A stretch of 44,804 bases of DNA from Bradyrhizobium tropiciagri (GCF_001189845.1 NZ_LFLZ01000072.1:1-44804); one strand, 5' to 3'; positions 16,710 to 24,908 are shown, counted from the stretch's first letter. Translations and numbers: made by a program. The notes: generated by a model from the letters alone, not told the origin.

Positions 16710-17063
16710 TCAGGCCGCGCGCATCACGGTGCGGCGGTTGCTGTTGGCGGCCCGCGGCAGTCTTGCTCGCTCGTCGCAGGCTTGCTGGATGATGCGAAAG
16801 CGGGTGCCGCCGGCCTCGTTCGGCTCGATCCGGAAGGTGACATGGCTTTCGCGAAACGGCGGCTCGGACTCGCGGAGCCGGTAACGCACCTCTTCGCCCG
16901 TGATCGTTGCTTCCGGCTCGGCGCCGGCGAGATCGGCATCCGGCAGCCAGCGTTCGCGCAGCGCCGGAATGGTCACGGCGCGCCAGACTTTTTCAGGCGG
17001 CGCGTCGAGCTCGTATTCGAGTACCAGGGCTCTGTCCGCGTCAGGCTCGACTGTGTCGCTCAT
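16710..17063 (-). CDS. SRPBCC (AHSA1-like) domain protein
   Basis: The 117-aa protein has the START/Bet v1-like fold signature of the AHSA1 group: LVLEYELDAPPEKVWRAVT at the N-terminus, LRERWLPD, and a beta-rich core ending in HVTFRIEPNEAGGTRFRII. Its ATG overlaps the ArsR stop codon (ATGA), so the two genes are translationally coupled. ArsR-SRPBCC pairs of this kind are common in alphaproteobacteria; the ligand is unknown. The C-terminal tail is Arg-rich and shorter than in most relatives. Confidence 0.85.
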   Translation of the reverse strand: MSDTVEPDADRALVLEYELDAPPEKVWRAVTIPALRERWLPDADLAGAEPEATITGEEVRYRLRESEPPFRESHVTFRIEPNEAGGTRFRIIQQACDERARLPRAANSNRRTVMRAA

Positions 17064-17374
17064 TGATCCATGTCCTTCAGCAGGTCGGAGAGCGCCTCGA
17101 TGCGCTTCGGCCAATAGGCGCGGTAGCGGGCAAGCCAGGCCCCGATGCTGGCGATCCCGTCCGGGTCGACTTCATAATTCACGAAGCGGCCCTGCCGCTG
17201 CTCACGCACCAGGCCGGCCGCGCGCAGCACCGCGAGATGCTGCGACATCGCCGGCTGGCTGATCTCGAGGCCGTCGCGCAGGGCGCTGGCGTTCAGGCTG
17301 CCGCCAGCCAGCTTCTCGAACACCTTGCGGCGGGTCGGATCGGCCAGCGCCTTGAAGAGATCAGCTTCGATCAT
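17060..17374 (-). CDS. ArsR/SmtB-family transcriptional repressor
   Basis: The 104-aa winged-helix protein has LADPTRRKVFEKLAGGSLNAS, the recognition region ISQPAMSQHLAVLRAAGLV, and the wing REQRQGRFVNYEVDPDG. The metal-binding Cys motif of true ArsR (ELCVCDL) is absent, so it is a non-metal SdpR-like type. An 11-bp inverted repeat at 17377-17404 starts 2 nt upstream of its ATG and no ribosome site is visible. Autorepression and a leaderless or very short-leader mRNA are likely. It overlaps the SRPBCC gene by 4 nt. Confidence 0.9.
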   Translation of the reverse strand: MIEADLFKALADPTRRKVFEKLAGGSLNASALRDGLEISQPAMSQHLAVLRAAGLVREQRQGRFVNYEVDPDGIASIGAWLARYRAYWPKRIEALSDLLKDMDQ

Positions 17375-17376
17375 GC

Positions 17377-17404
17377 CGACACATAAGCATACACTTATGT
17401 GTCG
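17377..17404. promoter_or_regulatory. Probable ArsR operator: 11-bp inverted repeat
   Basis: CGACACATAAG, six spacer bases, then CTTATGTGTCG form a perfect inverted repeat directly upstream of the ArsR start codon, in the 45-bp gap after the ester cyclase stop. Size, symmetry and placement match ArsR-family operators. It is the only long perfect palindrome near this gene. Confidence 0.8.
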
Positions 17405-17419
17405 CGCAAGTCATTCCGG

Positions 17420-17911
17420 TCATTTGCCGGACAGCTGCTTTTCCAGTCCGGCGGTATCGACCAGGTCCCAATGCTCCGCGAATCTGCTGCCCTCAACGCG
17501 CCAGATGTCGATGGTCGCAAACGAGATCTTCTTGCCGGTGGCGGCAAATCCTCGAACGGTGCGGTCGTGCGTTGCCGTGTAGATGCAGCGCGCGACGACC
17601 TTGTCGCCGTCGATGATGCGATCCTCGATGTGCATTTGAATATCGGGCCAGGTTTCCTGAATGCGATGAAAGTTTTCGACCTGCGCGGCCAGCCCGGACG
17701 GGCTGCGCCCTGAGTGCTGGATATAGGTCTCGGTGAAAATTGCTGGGAATGCGGTCGTGTCGTGTGCATTGACGGCGGCCGCATAGCGATCGAGCAGCGC
17801 GGAATTCGCGGCGTTTGCATCGGCCGACGAGGCGGCTCGCGCCATCGTGCGTTGAGCGATCGCAACAGTTGCACCGGTGGCGAGGGCGAGAAAGAGGCGG
17901 CAATCGGTCAT
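17420..17911 (-). CDS. SnoaL-like ester cyclase family protein, exported
   Basis: The 163-aa protein starts with a signal-like segment (CRLFLALATGATVAIA) and then carries a SnoaL/NTF2-like fold: LLDRYAAAVNAHDTTAFPAIFTE, HSGRSPSGLAAQVENFHRI, and ISFATIDIWRVEGSRFAEHWDLVD. Relatives include polyketide cyclases and many uncharacterised proteins; the substrate is unknown. It lies 26 bp after the membrane protein gene and likely belongs to the PadR operon. Confidence 0.82.
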   Translation of the reverse strand: MTDCRLFLALATGATVAIAQRTMARAASSADANAANSALLDRYAAAVNAHDTTAFPAIFTETYIQHSGRSPSGLAAQVENFHRIQETWPDIQMHIEDRIIDGDKVVARCIYTATHDRTVRGFAATGKKISFATIDIWRVEGSRFAEHWDLVDTAGLEKQLSGK

Positions 17912-17937
17912 TTCAGGAGCTCTCCGGGACGCGAGGG

Positions 17938-18633
17938 TTAGAGGTCAAATCGCAGCGTTGCTGTTGCGACAAGCGACGTCACCGCGTGAATGCGGGCGAT
18001 CAGCGCCCCGACAAGCGCAACCTCGATCCCGACGGACGCGATCGGTATCAAATGAGAGGTGGACCATCCAACTCCGGAGAGCCGAAGCGCGGTCAGAATG
18101 ATATCGGCCAGCACCGAGCCGATCAGCGCCGCTCCCGCAGCGGCCGACAGCATGAACGATCGCTGCAGCCGGGTCTTGTCGAGCGCGCCCGACTGCATGC
18201 GGAACGCATAGACCCATCCGCACAGCCCGGTCATCAATGCCAGATAGAACGCATAGCGGTCGAACGCGTAGGCGATGACGCCGATATCCGGGAATCGTGC
18301 GGGCTCGCTCGTGGTCCAGCCCGTCGCCGCATACCACGCAACGCGCGCTTTCATGGCGGCGAATACGCCGAGCACGATCAGAACGACGATTGGTCCGACG
18401 GCCCGGGACCGCTTCAGCAGCGATGTCGCCGCAAATTGCGCGGCAATGATTTTCGTCGGGCCGAACAGCTCGATTGCGCGGCGCTCCGCCTCGATGGTGT
18501 CGCCGTCCGAATGGCGTTCCGCGGATTGGCGAAGGTGATCCTCGACCTCTTCGCACACCCGGCGCGACAATGACCGGTCAAACGACAGTTCATGCGCGAG
18601 CTGTTCGAGGTAATTGGCGATCAAGTGCGACAC
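17938..18633 (-). CDS. Membrane protein with N-terminal permease-prefix/HAAS-like helices
   Basis: The 231-aa protein has a soluble N-terminal helical region (NYLEQLAHELSFDRSLSRRVCEEVEDHLRQS, about residues 1-80) like the prefix domains often encoded beside PadR regulators. About four membrane helices follow (VGPIVVLIVLGVFAAMKA, the YAFYLALMTGLCGWVYAF segment, SAAAGAALIGSVLADII, and PIASVGIEVALVGALIA). Its start overlaps the PadR 3' end by 13 bp, which suggests coupling. Function is unknown; membrane stress sensing or an anti-sigma-like role is speculation. Confidence 0.75.
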   Translation of the reverse strand: MSHLIANYLEQLAHELSFDRSLSRRVCEEVEDHLRQSAERHSDGDTIEAERRAIELFGPTKIIAAQFAATSLLKRSRAVGPIVVLIVLGVFAAMKARVAWYAATGWTTSEPARFPDIGVIAYAFDRYAFYLALMTGLCGWVYAFRMQSGALDKTRLQRSFMLSAAAGAALIGSVLADIILTALRLSGVGWSTSHLIPIASVGIEVALVGALIARIHAVTSLVATATLRFDL

Positions 18634-18959
18634 AGCTTGGGCTCCGTAAGAAGAGCTTCAATCGCGCTTGAGAACTGGACCCATGACGTTCTGCGTGCGG
18701 CCAGCGAGGCACTGCCGTGCTTGGTCAATGCGTAGACCCGGCGCCGGCGGCCAATCGGCGACTTTTCCCAATGGCTGGAGAGCAGTTGGGATGTCTCGAG
18801 GCGGTGCAACACCGGATAGACCGTGCCTTCCGGTAGATCGAAGGCGCCGCCGCTGCGGCGGCGGATTTCTTCGATGATCGCATAACCGTGCGCGGGGGCC
18901 GCCTCGAGCGCGGCGAGCACGATCATGTCGAGATGCCCTTTGAGCACTTCACCTTCCAT
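18621..18959 (-). CDS. PadR-family transcriptional regulator
   Basis: The 112-aa winged-helix protein matches the PadR N-terminal domain end to end: LDMIVLAALEAAPAHGYAII, RRSGGAFDLPEGTVYPVLHRLE, then the wing GRRRRVYALTKHG. A perfect CCTAG-N5-CTAGG palindrome begins 1 nt upstream of the ATG and covers the predicted -10 region, so it very probably represses itself. It heads an operon with the membrane protein and the ester cyclase. Confidence 0.92.
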   Translation of the reverse strand: MEGEVLKGHLDMIVLAALEAAPAHGYAIIEEIRRRSGGAFDLPEGTVYPVLHRLETSQLLSSHWEKSPIGRRRRVYALTKHGSASLAARRTSWVQFSSAIEALLTEPKLCRT

Positions 18960-18960
18960 A

Positions 18961-18996
18961 CCTAGTATTGCTAGGCAATGGAAGGCTAGGTGTCAA
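18961..18996 (-). promoter_or_regulatory. PadR promoter and operator, near-leaderless
   Basis: On the minus strand TTGACA (18991-18996), a 17-bp spacer and TAGCAA (18968-18973) place the start of transcription at about 18961, only 1-2 nt before the ATG at 18959. CCTAG-TATTG-CTAGG (18961-18975) covers the -10 box and the start point. A third CTAGG lies at 18986-18990 within the spacer, which allows cooperative binding. Confidence 0.65.
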
Positions 18997-19094
18997 GCAT
19001 CGCGTGCCATGCTCCGGGACGTCGCGGCGTTCCGGTGCTTTGCATGGGGTTGTTTTGAGAGTTTGCCCTCGCGGCGCCTCATGAGTTCGGCCGC

Positions 19095-20420
19095 TTACTG
19101 CAGCGCCTCGCCGTGCTGCGAGATGTCGAGGCCTTCCATCTCCTGCTGCATCGAGACGCGCAGCGGGACGAAGGCAGAGACCAGCTTGAGCAGCACGAAG
19201 GTGACGCCGCCGCACCAGACGAATGTGACGGCGACGCCGTAGAGCTGGATCAGGAGCTGGCTCGGATTGCCCTCGAGCAGGCCCGAGGTGCCGCCGATCG
19301 CCGCCGACGCGAAGATGCCTGCGAGCAGCGTGCCGGTCAGGCCGCCGATGCCGTGCACGCCGAACACGTCGAGCGAGTCGTCATACTTGAAGCGATGCTT
19401 CAGCCAGGTACAGGCCCAGTAGCAGATCAGGCCGGCGAGGATGCCGATGATGACGCCGTGCCACGGCGCGACGAAACCGGATGCCGGGGTGATGGTGCCG
19501 AGCCCTGCGACCGCACCCGAGATCATGCCGAGCACCGACGGCTTGCGGCGCGTCGCCCATTCGATCGCGCCCCAGGTCAGCGCGCCGGCGCAGGCCGCAA
19601 GATGCGTCGCGGTGATCGCCATCACCGCGCGCGAATTGGCGGCGAGCGCCGAGCCGCCGTTGAAGCCGAACCAGCCGACCCAGAGCAGGCCGGTGCCGAC
19701 CACGGCGAGCGACAGATCGAACGGCGACAGGTTGTCATGGCCATAGCCGTGCCGGTTACCCATCACCTTGGCCGCGACCAGGCCGCTGATTCCGGCGGAC
19801 AGATGCACGACGAGGCCGCCGGCGAAATCCAGCACGCCCGCTGAGGCGAGGAAGCCGCCGCCCCACACCCAATGCGCCAGCGGCACATAGGCGAAGACGA
19901 ACCAGCCGATCGAGAACAGCACATAGGCGGAGAACCGCATGCGGTCGGCGACCGAGCCCGCAACCAGCGCCACCGTGATGATCGCGAACGTCATCTGGTA
20001 CAGCATGAACAGCGCTTCCGGGATGGTCTTCGCCGCCGGATTGACGCTGTCCATGGTGATGCCGGCCAGGAACCAGCTGTCGAGCGAGCCGAGCCAAGGA
20101 CCGTTGCCGACGAAGGTCAGCGAATAGCCGAAGGTGACCCAGAGGATCGAGATCAGCGCGACGGCGGTGAGGCTCTGCGCCATCGTCGCCAGCACGTTCT
20201 TCTTGCGCACCATGCCGGAGTAGAACAGCGCGAGCCCCGGGATCGTCATCATCAGCACCAGCGCGGTGGCGACGATCATCCAGGCGGTGTCGGCGGCGTT
20301 GATGCCGGAGTTGGCTGCAGAGTCTTGTGCTGACGCCGGCATGCCCCACGCCAGCAGCATTGCAGCAGTGATCGGCGCAGCTGATATCGCTGCACGAAGA
20401 GCCCGTGCCCCCATCATCAT
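19095..20420 (-). CDS. amtB: Ammonium transporter AmtB (intact copy)
   Basis: The 441-aa Amt channel has a signal peptide (AAISAAPITAAMLLAWGMPASAQ) and eleven expected membrane helices. Landmarks are MTIPGLALFYSGMVRKKN, the first pore His in VHLSAGISGLVAAKV, WVGWFGFNGGSALA, and DSLDVFGVHGIGGLTGTLL with the second pore His. The C-terminal EGLDISQHGEALQ is the regulatory tail. It is intact, unlike the copy at 13906. glnK lies 78 bp upstream. The start could be any of three consecutive ATG codons at 20420-20412. Confidence 0.95.
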   Translation of the reverse strand: MMMGARALRAAISAAPITAAMLLAWGMPASAQDSAANSGINAADTAWMIVATALVLMMTIPGLALFYSGMVRKKNVLATMAQSLTAVALISILWVTFGYSLTFVGNGPWLGSLDSWFLAGITMDSVNPAAKTIPEALFMLYQMTFAIITVALVAGSVADRMRFSAYVLFSIGWFVFAYVPLAHWVWGGGFLASAGVLDFAGGLVVHLSAGISGLVAAKVMGNRHGYGHDNLSPFDLSLAVVGTGLLWVGWFGFNGGSALAANSRAVMAITATHLAACAGALTWGAIEWATRRKPSVLGMISGAVAGLGTITPASGFVAPWHGVIIGILAGLICYWACTWLKHRFKYDDSLDVFGVHGIGGLTGTLLAGIFASAAIGGTSGLLEGNPSQLLIQLYGVAVTFVWCGGVTFVLLKLVSAFVPLRVSMQQEMEGLDISQHGEALQ

Positions 20421-20498
20421 TCCCCGGCGTGTCGTCGTTTCTTGGTGTGGATTTGTGACGTGCGCCGGCCTCGTTGCCGGCGACGGATTTGATAAAGC

Positions 20499-20837
20499 TC
20501 AGAGCGCGTCGCTATCGGTCTCGCCGGTGCGGATGCGCAGCGCGTGGTCGATCGGCGTCACGAAGATCTTGCCGTCGCCGATCTGGCCGGTGCGGGCGTG
20601 CTCGGTGATGACGCTGACCGCCTTGTCGGCGAGCTCGGTGTCGACGGCGATCTCGATCCTGAGCTTGGGCAGGAAATTCACGACATATTCGGCGCCGCGA
20701 TAGATCTCGGTGTGGCCCTTCTGGCGGCCATAGCCCTTCACCTCGGTCACCGTCATGCCGTGAACGCCGATCGCGGTCAGGGCCTGGCGGACTTCGTCAA
20801 GCTTGAACGGTTTGATGATCGCGACGACGAGTTTCAT
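20499..20837 (-). CDS. glnK: Nitrogen regulatory protein P-II (GlnK type), operon with intact amtB
   Basis: The 112-aa PII protein has Tyr51 in the T-loop (HTEIYRGAEY) and the TGQIGDGKIFV nucleotide-binding loop. It lies upstream of the intact amtB and is expected to gate it according to ATP/ADP and 2-oxoglutarate. A weak -24/-12-like element (GG, 10 nt, GC with a good TTGC) lies at 20913-20927 on the minus strand, but its -24 half is poor, so sigma-54 control is less certain than for the other copy. Confidence 0.95.
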   Translation of the reverse strand: MKLVVAIIKPFKLDEVRQALTAIGVHGMTVTEVKGYGRQKGHTEIYRGAEYVVNFLPKLRIEIAVDTELADKAVSVITEHARTGQIGDGKIFVTPIDHALRIRTGETDSDAL

Positions 20838-21143
20838 GGTTCAGGCCTTTATTCCCTTGAAGTTTTCCCTGTGCGCCCCGTCCCCGGAGCGGCGCCTGCC
20901 GCCACCGGAGCGGCAATTTGTCGTCCCGCACATTTCGTGTCCGCCAAATCTGGCAGCTTTCTGGGCAAATGGCACAAAAAAGTTGCAGGTTGAAGGGGAA
21001 AACGTGCGCAGCGGGTGAACTCCGTCACTGTACGAGACGACAACCCTCCGCCAGAATATGGCTTTCCCGCCCCGGCCAGCGGTCCCGCTGGCTCGTTTCG
21101 CCTACCGCGCGCGACCTGCGCGCGCGCCCCGAGGAAACAAGAA

Positions 21144-22034
21144 ATGTCGAACCGAAACTGGTTTTATGCATCCGAAGGCCAGCAAAAAGGCCCCCTGCCT
21201 GAAGCTCAGCTCCGCGACTTGATCACCCGTGGCATGGTGGGCGCCGATACGCTGGTGTGGACCGAGGGAATGGCCGGCTGGCAGAAGGCCGGGGAGATTC
21301 CAGGTCTTGTTCCGAGCGCAGGGGCGCCGCCGGCGTTTCCGCAGGCCGGTGGACCGCCGCCGGTTGCGGCATCGGCAAGCTACACTGGCGGCGCACTCTC
21401 GGCCGACTTCCCGATCTGGGGCCTGTTCGGACGCAGCGTGCTGATGTTCATCGGCCAGATCTTCGTCATCCCCGCGCCGTGGACCGCGACCGGCCTGTAT
21501 CGCTTTGCGATTCCCTATATTCGCGTGCCGGGCCGGCCGCACCTCGCTTTCACCGGGCAGCCACTCGACATCTGGTACGTCTTCATCGTGCTCGGCCTTT
21601 TGACCTATGCGGGGGCGGCCCAGAGCACGATCGTGTCGCTGCTCTCGCTGGTGGTGCAGGGCTTCCTGAGCTGGATGATCGTTCGCTGGATCTTCGGCCG
21701 TCTCAGCTCGAGCGGCCAGGACCTGCCGATCTCGTTCAACGGCAGCCCGGCCGCCTATGTCGGCTGGTACGTGCTGATGGTGATCGCGTCCATCACCATC
21801 ATCGGCTGGGCCTGGGTGATGACCGCATGGCTGCGCTGGATCTGCCGCAACGTCGAAGGCACGCGCCGCGAGGTCACCTTCAATGCCTCCGGCCTCGACG
21901 TGCTCTGGCGAACCATCGTGTTCGCGGTTGCTTGCGGCTTCCTGATCCCGATTCCGTGGGTGCTGCGCTGGTACGCCAACTGGTTCATCTCGCAATTCGC
22001 GTTGACCGAGCGCGGCGCTCACGCCGACGCGTAA
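21144..22034 (+). CDS. GYF-domain (DUF4339) multi-pass membrane protein
   Basis: The 296-aa protein starts with a GYF_2-type domain (NWFYASEGQQKGPLPEAQLRDLI to about residue 55, with the WTEGMAGWQKAGEIPGL signature). A Pro/Ala-rich linker and roughly five membrane segments follow (for example GRSVLMFIGQIFVI, WYVFIVLGLLTYAG, YVLMVIASITIIGWAWV). GYF domains bind proline-rich peptides, so it may recruit partners to the inner membrane; no role is known. The start at 21144 has GAGGAAA upstream; a longer frame from 21015 is not supported. Confidence 0.8.
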   Translation: MSNRNWFYASEGQQKGPLPEAQLRDLITRGMVGADTLVWTEGMAGWQKAGEIPGLVPSAGAPPAFPQAGGPPPVAASASYTGGALSADFPIWGLFGRSVLMFIGQIFVIPAPWTATGLYRFAIPYIRVPGRPHLAFTGQPLDIWYVFIVLGLLTYAGAAQSTIVSLLSLVVQGFLSWMIVRWIFGRLSSSGQDLPISFNGSPAAYVGWYVLMVIASITIIGWAWVMTAWLRWICRNVEGTRREVTFNASGLDVLWRTIVFAVACGFLIPIPWVLRWYANWFISQFALTERGAHADA

Positions 22035-22039
22035 GCGTC

Positions 22040-22903
22040 CTAGACCTTGCGTTCGCGCACGGATCCTTCTTGCGCGACCGACGCCACCAGCGTGCCGTCG
22101 GGCTTGAAGATCTGGCCGCGGGTCAGACCGCGGCCAGACTGTGCGCTCGGCGAATCCTGCGCGTAGAGCAGCCATTCGTCGGCGCGGAACGGGCGGTGAA
22201 ACCACATCGCGTGGTCGAGGCTCGCCGGCATCATGCGCCGGTCGAACAGCGTGCGGCCATAGCGCGCCATCACGGCATCGAGCAGCGAGAAATCCGACGC
22301 ATAAGCGAGCGCGCACAGATGCAGCGCCGGATCGTCGGGCAGCTTGGCCGCGGTGCGGATCCAGACATGGATGCGGCCGTCGTCGATCTTCTGGCCGAAA
22401 TAACGGCCGAGCTCGACCGGGCGCAGCTCGATCGGCCGGTCGCTCTCATAGTAGCGGCGGATGAACTCCGGCATCTCCTTGAACATCGGCTGCTTCGACA
22501 CTTCCTCCGCGGTCAGCTTCTCCGGCGGCGGCACGTCGGGCATCTTCTCCTGGTGATTGAAGTTGCTCTCTTCGTCGGAATGGAACGAGACCATGATGGA
22601 GAAGATCGCGTTGCCGTGCTGGATCGCGGTGACGCGGCGAGTGGTGTAGCTCTTGCCGTCGCGCAGCCGCTCGACCTGGTAGATGATCGGGATCTGCGGA
22701 TCGCCGGGCAGGATGAAGTAGCAATGGATCGAATGCGGCAGTCGCCCTTCGACGGTGCGGCACGCCGCGACCATAGCCTGACCGATCACCTGGCCGCCGA
22801 ACACGCGCTGCCAGCTCGTCTTCGGGCTGTTGCCGCGGAACAAATTCACCTCGAGCTGCTCGAGATCGAGGATGGACAGCAGGTCGATCAGGCTCTTGGA
22901 CAT
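22040..22903 (-). CDS. tesB: Acyl-CoA thioesterase II
   Basis: The 287-aa double-hotdog enzyme hydrolyses acyl-CoA to free acid and CoA in the cytosol. The N-terminal half has FRGNSPKTSWQRVFGGQVIGQA and HSIHCYFILPGD. The C-terminal half carries the catalytic trio seen in TesB: Asp in ASLDHAMWFHRPF, Ser in DSPSAQSGRG and Gln in SVAQEGSVR. Length is standard. It converges on the GYF gene with only 5 bp between stop codons. A palindromic repeat lies upstream. Confidence 0.94.
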   Translation of the reverse strand: MSKSLIDLLSILDLEQLEVNLFRGNSPKTSWQRVFGGQVIGQAMVAACRTVEGRLPHSIHCYFILPGDPQIPIIYQVERLRDGKSYTTRRVTAIQHGNAIFSIMVSFHSDEESNFNHQEKMPDVPPPEKLTAEEVSKQPMFKEMPEFIRRYYESDRPIELRPVELGRYFGQKIDDGRIHVWIRTAAKLPDDPALHLCALAYASDFSLLDAVMARYGRTLFDRRMMPASLDHAMWFHRPFRADEWLLYAQDSPSAQSGRGLTRGQIFKPDGTLVASVAQEGSVRERKV

Positions 22904-22927
22904 TCGGTGGCTTTCGGTTGGTTAAAC

Positions 22928-23008
22928 CGTCATTCCGGGGCGATGCGACAGCATCGAACCCGGAATCTCGAGATTCCGGGTTCTCGCTGCGCGAGCCCCG
23001 GAATGACG
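22928..23008. repeat. Palindromic intergenic repeat, family D
   Basis: Ends CGTCATTCCGGGG and CCCCGGAATGACG are perfect complements, and an inner CCCGGAATCTCGAGATTCCGGG block (22959-22980) is itself a perfect palindrome. It sits between tesB and the divergent hydroxylase gene. It is typical of the dispersed repeats of this group. Confidence 0.85.
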
Positions 23009-23095
23009 ATCGGGCTTGTTTCTGCCCCCTGTTTCGCCCAGCTATTATCAGGTAGCAAGCACAGTCTGATGGCGTCGGGCGCGTAAGGAAAAGGC

Positions 23096-24316
23096 ATGCC
23101 GGCACAACGAAGTATCGTGATCTGCGGGGGCGCATTTGCGGGGCTGGCGCTGGCGGTGGCGTTGCGCCAGGGGCTCGGGCCGGACATCCCGGTCATCGTG
23201 GCCGATCCAGCGCTGAGCCAGCGCCCGAGCCGCGATCCGCGCGCGACCGCGATCGTGGCGGCCTGCCGGCGGCTGTTCGAGACCCTCGGCGTCTGGGGTC
23301 AGGTGGCGCCGACCGCGCAGCCGATCACGGATATGGTCGTGACCGACTCCAAGCTGGAGGACGCGACGCGTCCGGTGTTCCTGACCTTCGCCGGCAATGT
23401 CGAGCCCGGCGAGCCGTTCGCCCATATGGTCGAGAACCGCTATCTGATCGATGCGCTGGCGGCGCGCGCCGAGGCCGAGGGCGTCGAGCTACGTGCCACC
23501 GCGGTGTCGACATCAGAGTCACGCCCCGACGGCGTCAGCGTGCGGCTGGCCGACGGCACCGAGATCGATGCGAGCCTTCTGGTCGCCGCCGACGGCGCAC
23601 GCTCGAAGCTGCGCGAGCGCGCCGGGATTGCGACCCATGGCTGGGACTATGATCAATCCGGCATCGTGGTCACGGTCGGGCATGAGCGCGAGCATCACGG
23701 CCGCGCCGAGGAGCATTTCCTGCCGGCAGGCCCGTTCGCGATCCTGCCGCTGACCGGCAACCGCTCATCGCTGGTGTGGACCGAGACGCGCAAGGACGCC
23801 GCGCGTATTGTCGCCTCGAATGAAGAGCAATTCCACGCCGAGCTCGAGCAGCGTTTTGGTTTGCACCTCGGCGAGATCAAGGCGCTCGACAAGCCGCGCG
23901 CATTTCCGCTCGGCTATTTCGTCGCGCGCTCGTTCATCGCCGAACGGCTGGCGCTGATCGGCGACGCCGCGCATGTGATCCATCCGATCGCGGGGCAGGG
24001 GCTCAATATGGGCCTGAAGGATGTCGCAGCATTGGCCGAGGTCGTGGTCGATGCGGCGCGGCTCGGCATGGATCTCGGGCAGGCCGACGTGCTCGAGCGC
24101 TATCAGCGCTGGCGGCGCTTCGACACCATGGCGATGGGCGTTGCCACCAATTCGCTGAACTTCCTGTTCTCCAACGAATCGACGCTGCTGCGCACCGTGC
24201 GCGACATTGGCCTCGGCCTCGTCGATCGCGCGCCGCCACTGAAGAGCATGTTCATCCGCCAGGCGGCAGGATTGTCAGGCGAAGTGCCGCGGCTGCTGAA
24301 GGGTGAGGCGCTGTAG
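23096..24316 (+). CDS. FAD-dependent hydroxylase of the UbiH/UbiF/Coq6 family
   Basis: The 406-aa flavin monooxygenase has the Rossmann FAD loop (CGGAFAGLALAVAL) near residue 10, the DG motif (VAADGARSKLRE) near residue 163, and the GD motif (ALIGDAAHVIHPIAGQGLNMGLKD) near residue 285. This family hydroxylates the ubiquinone ring during its synthesis, as a peripheral inner-membrane enzyme. Which ring position it acts on, and so its exact ubi name, cannot be read from sequence alone. It is a stand-alone gene divergent from tesB. Confidence 0.88.
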   Translation: MPAQRSIVICGGAFAGLALAVALRQGLGPDIPVIVADPALSQRPSRDPRATAIVAACRRLFETLGVWGQVAPTAQPITDMVVTDSKLEDATRPVFLTFAGNVEPGEPFAHMVENRYLIDALAARAEAEGVELRATAVSTSESRPDGVSVRLADGTEIDASLLVAADGARSKLRERAGIATHGWDYDQSGIVVTVGHEREHHGRAEEHFLPAGPFAILPLTGNRSSLVWTETRKDAARIVASNEEQFHAELEQRFGLHLGEIKALDKPRAFPLGYFVARSFIAERLALIGDAAHVIHPIAGQGLNMGLKDVAALAEVVVDAARLGMDLGQADVLERYQRWRRFDTMAMGVATNSLNFLFSNESTLLRTVRDIGLGLVDRAPPLKSMFIRQAAGLSGEVPRLLKGEAL

Positions 24317-24320
24317 AGTT

Positions 24321-24815
24321 GTGATAGGCCGCAAAACGATTCGTCGTTTACTGGCTGCATCATTCCTGATGTTTCTGCAGGTCACCGACGCTTCGGCCAT
24401 GATGGCGACGCCGCAGCCATTCGACACGCCTGTCCCGGAAGCGTGGCTTGCACCTCTCACACGCTTCCTGACCGGTCTGAACGTTGCTGATGCGGTAGCT
24501 ACCGCCGAATTGAGCCGGGCGGTTGCCTTGCAGAATCAGGCTGGCGGTCCAGAAATGATGATTATTAGGGTCAGGCACAAGGAGGCCTGCACGGTCGATG
24601 AGGACGAGTGCCTTACGATCATCGCTCACATCGAGAACAACGAACTTGTCTCCGATGCGATGTTCTTCGCTGGCGACAAAATAAGCTATGGCGACCATAA
24701 GCCCCAGCTTCCGGGCGTGCGGTCATTGCCGATTTTCTTTTACAGCAGGCATCAGGTTGTTGCGGTGGTCGTCACTGCAAAGGGGCTTGTGATCACCGGT
24801 CATCCGGCTCCGTAG
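24321..24815 (+). CDS. Hypothetical exported protein
   Basis: The protein of about 165 aa begins with a basic segment and a hydrophobic stretch (LLAASFLMFLQVTDASA) that looks like a signal peptide. The rest contains two cysteines in HKEACTVDEDECLT and a soluble C-terminal region (FFYSRHQVVAVVVTAKGL). I do not recognise the family. The start is uncertain: GTG codons at 24303 (overlapping the hydroxylase 3' end) and 24321 are both possible. Composition is less GC-rich than the neighbours, which may point to acquisition or weak constraint. Confidence 0.6.
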   Translation: MIGRKTIRRLLAASFLMFLQVTDASAMMATPQPFDTPVPEAWLAPLTRFLTGLNVADAVATAELSRAVALQNQAGGPEMMIIRVRHKEACTVDEDECLTIIAHIENNELVSDAMFFAGDKISYGDHKPQLPGVRSLPIFFYSRHQVVAVVVTAKGLVITGHPAP

Positions 24816-24868
24816 CCCCGATCGAGCTGCGCGAAATCCGGGGACCGGACTTTCCACGGTGAGATTTT

Positions 24869-24900
24869 CCCGGATTGCGCTGCGCTTCATCCGGGCTACG
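24869..24900. repeat. Partial dispersed repeat (CCCGGAT...GGGCTACG type)
   Basis: A 32-bp segment running from CCCGGATTGCGC to ATCCGGGCTACG is one arm of a repeat I recognise as common in Bradyrhizobium intergenic DNA. Its CCCGGAT/ATCCGGG ends pair. It lies between two convergent genes, where it could act as a hairpin. Confidence 0.6.
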
Positions 24901-24908
24901 CGATCACA

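Noticed and set aside
20970..20986. TGGCAC...TTGC in the plus direction upstream of the GYF gene
   Set aside because: GG and GC are 12 bp apart rather than the 10 needed for sigma-54, so it is not a valid -24/-12 promoter.
21257..23086. 609-codon plus-strand frame spanning the GYF gene and opposite tesB
   Set aside because: It crosses two well-supported genes and a palindromic repeat and has no domain.
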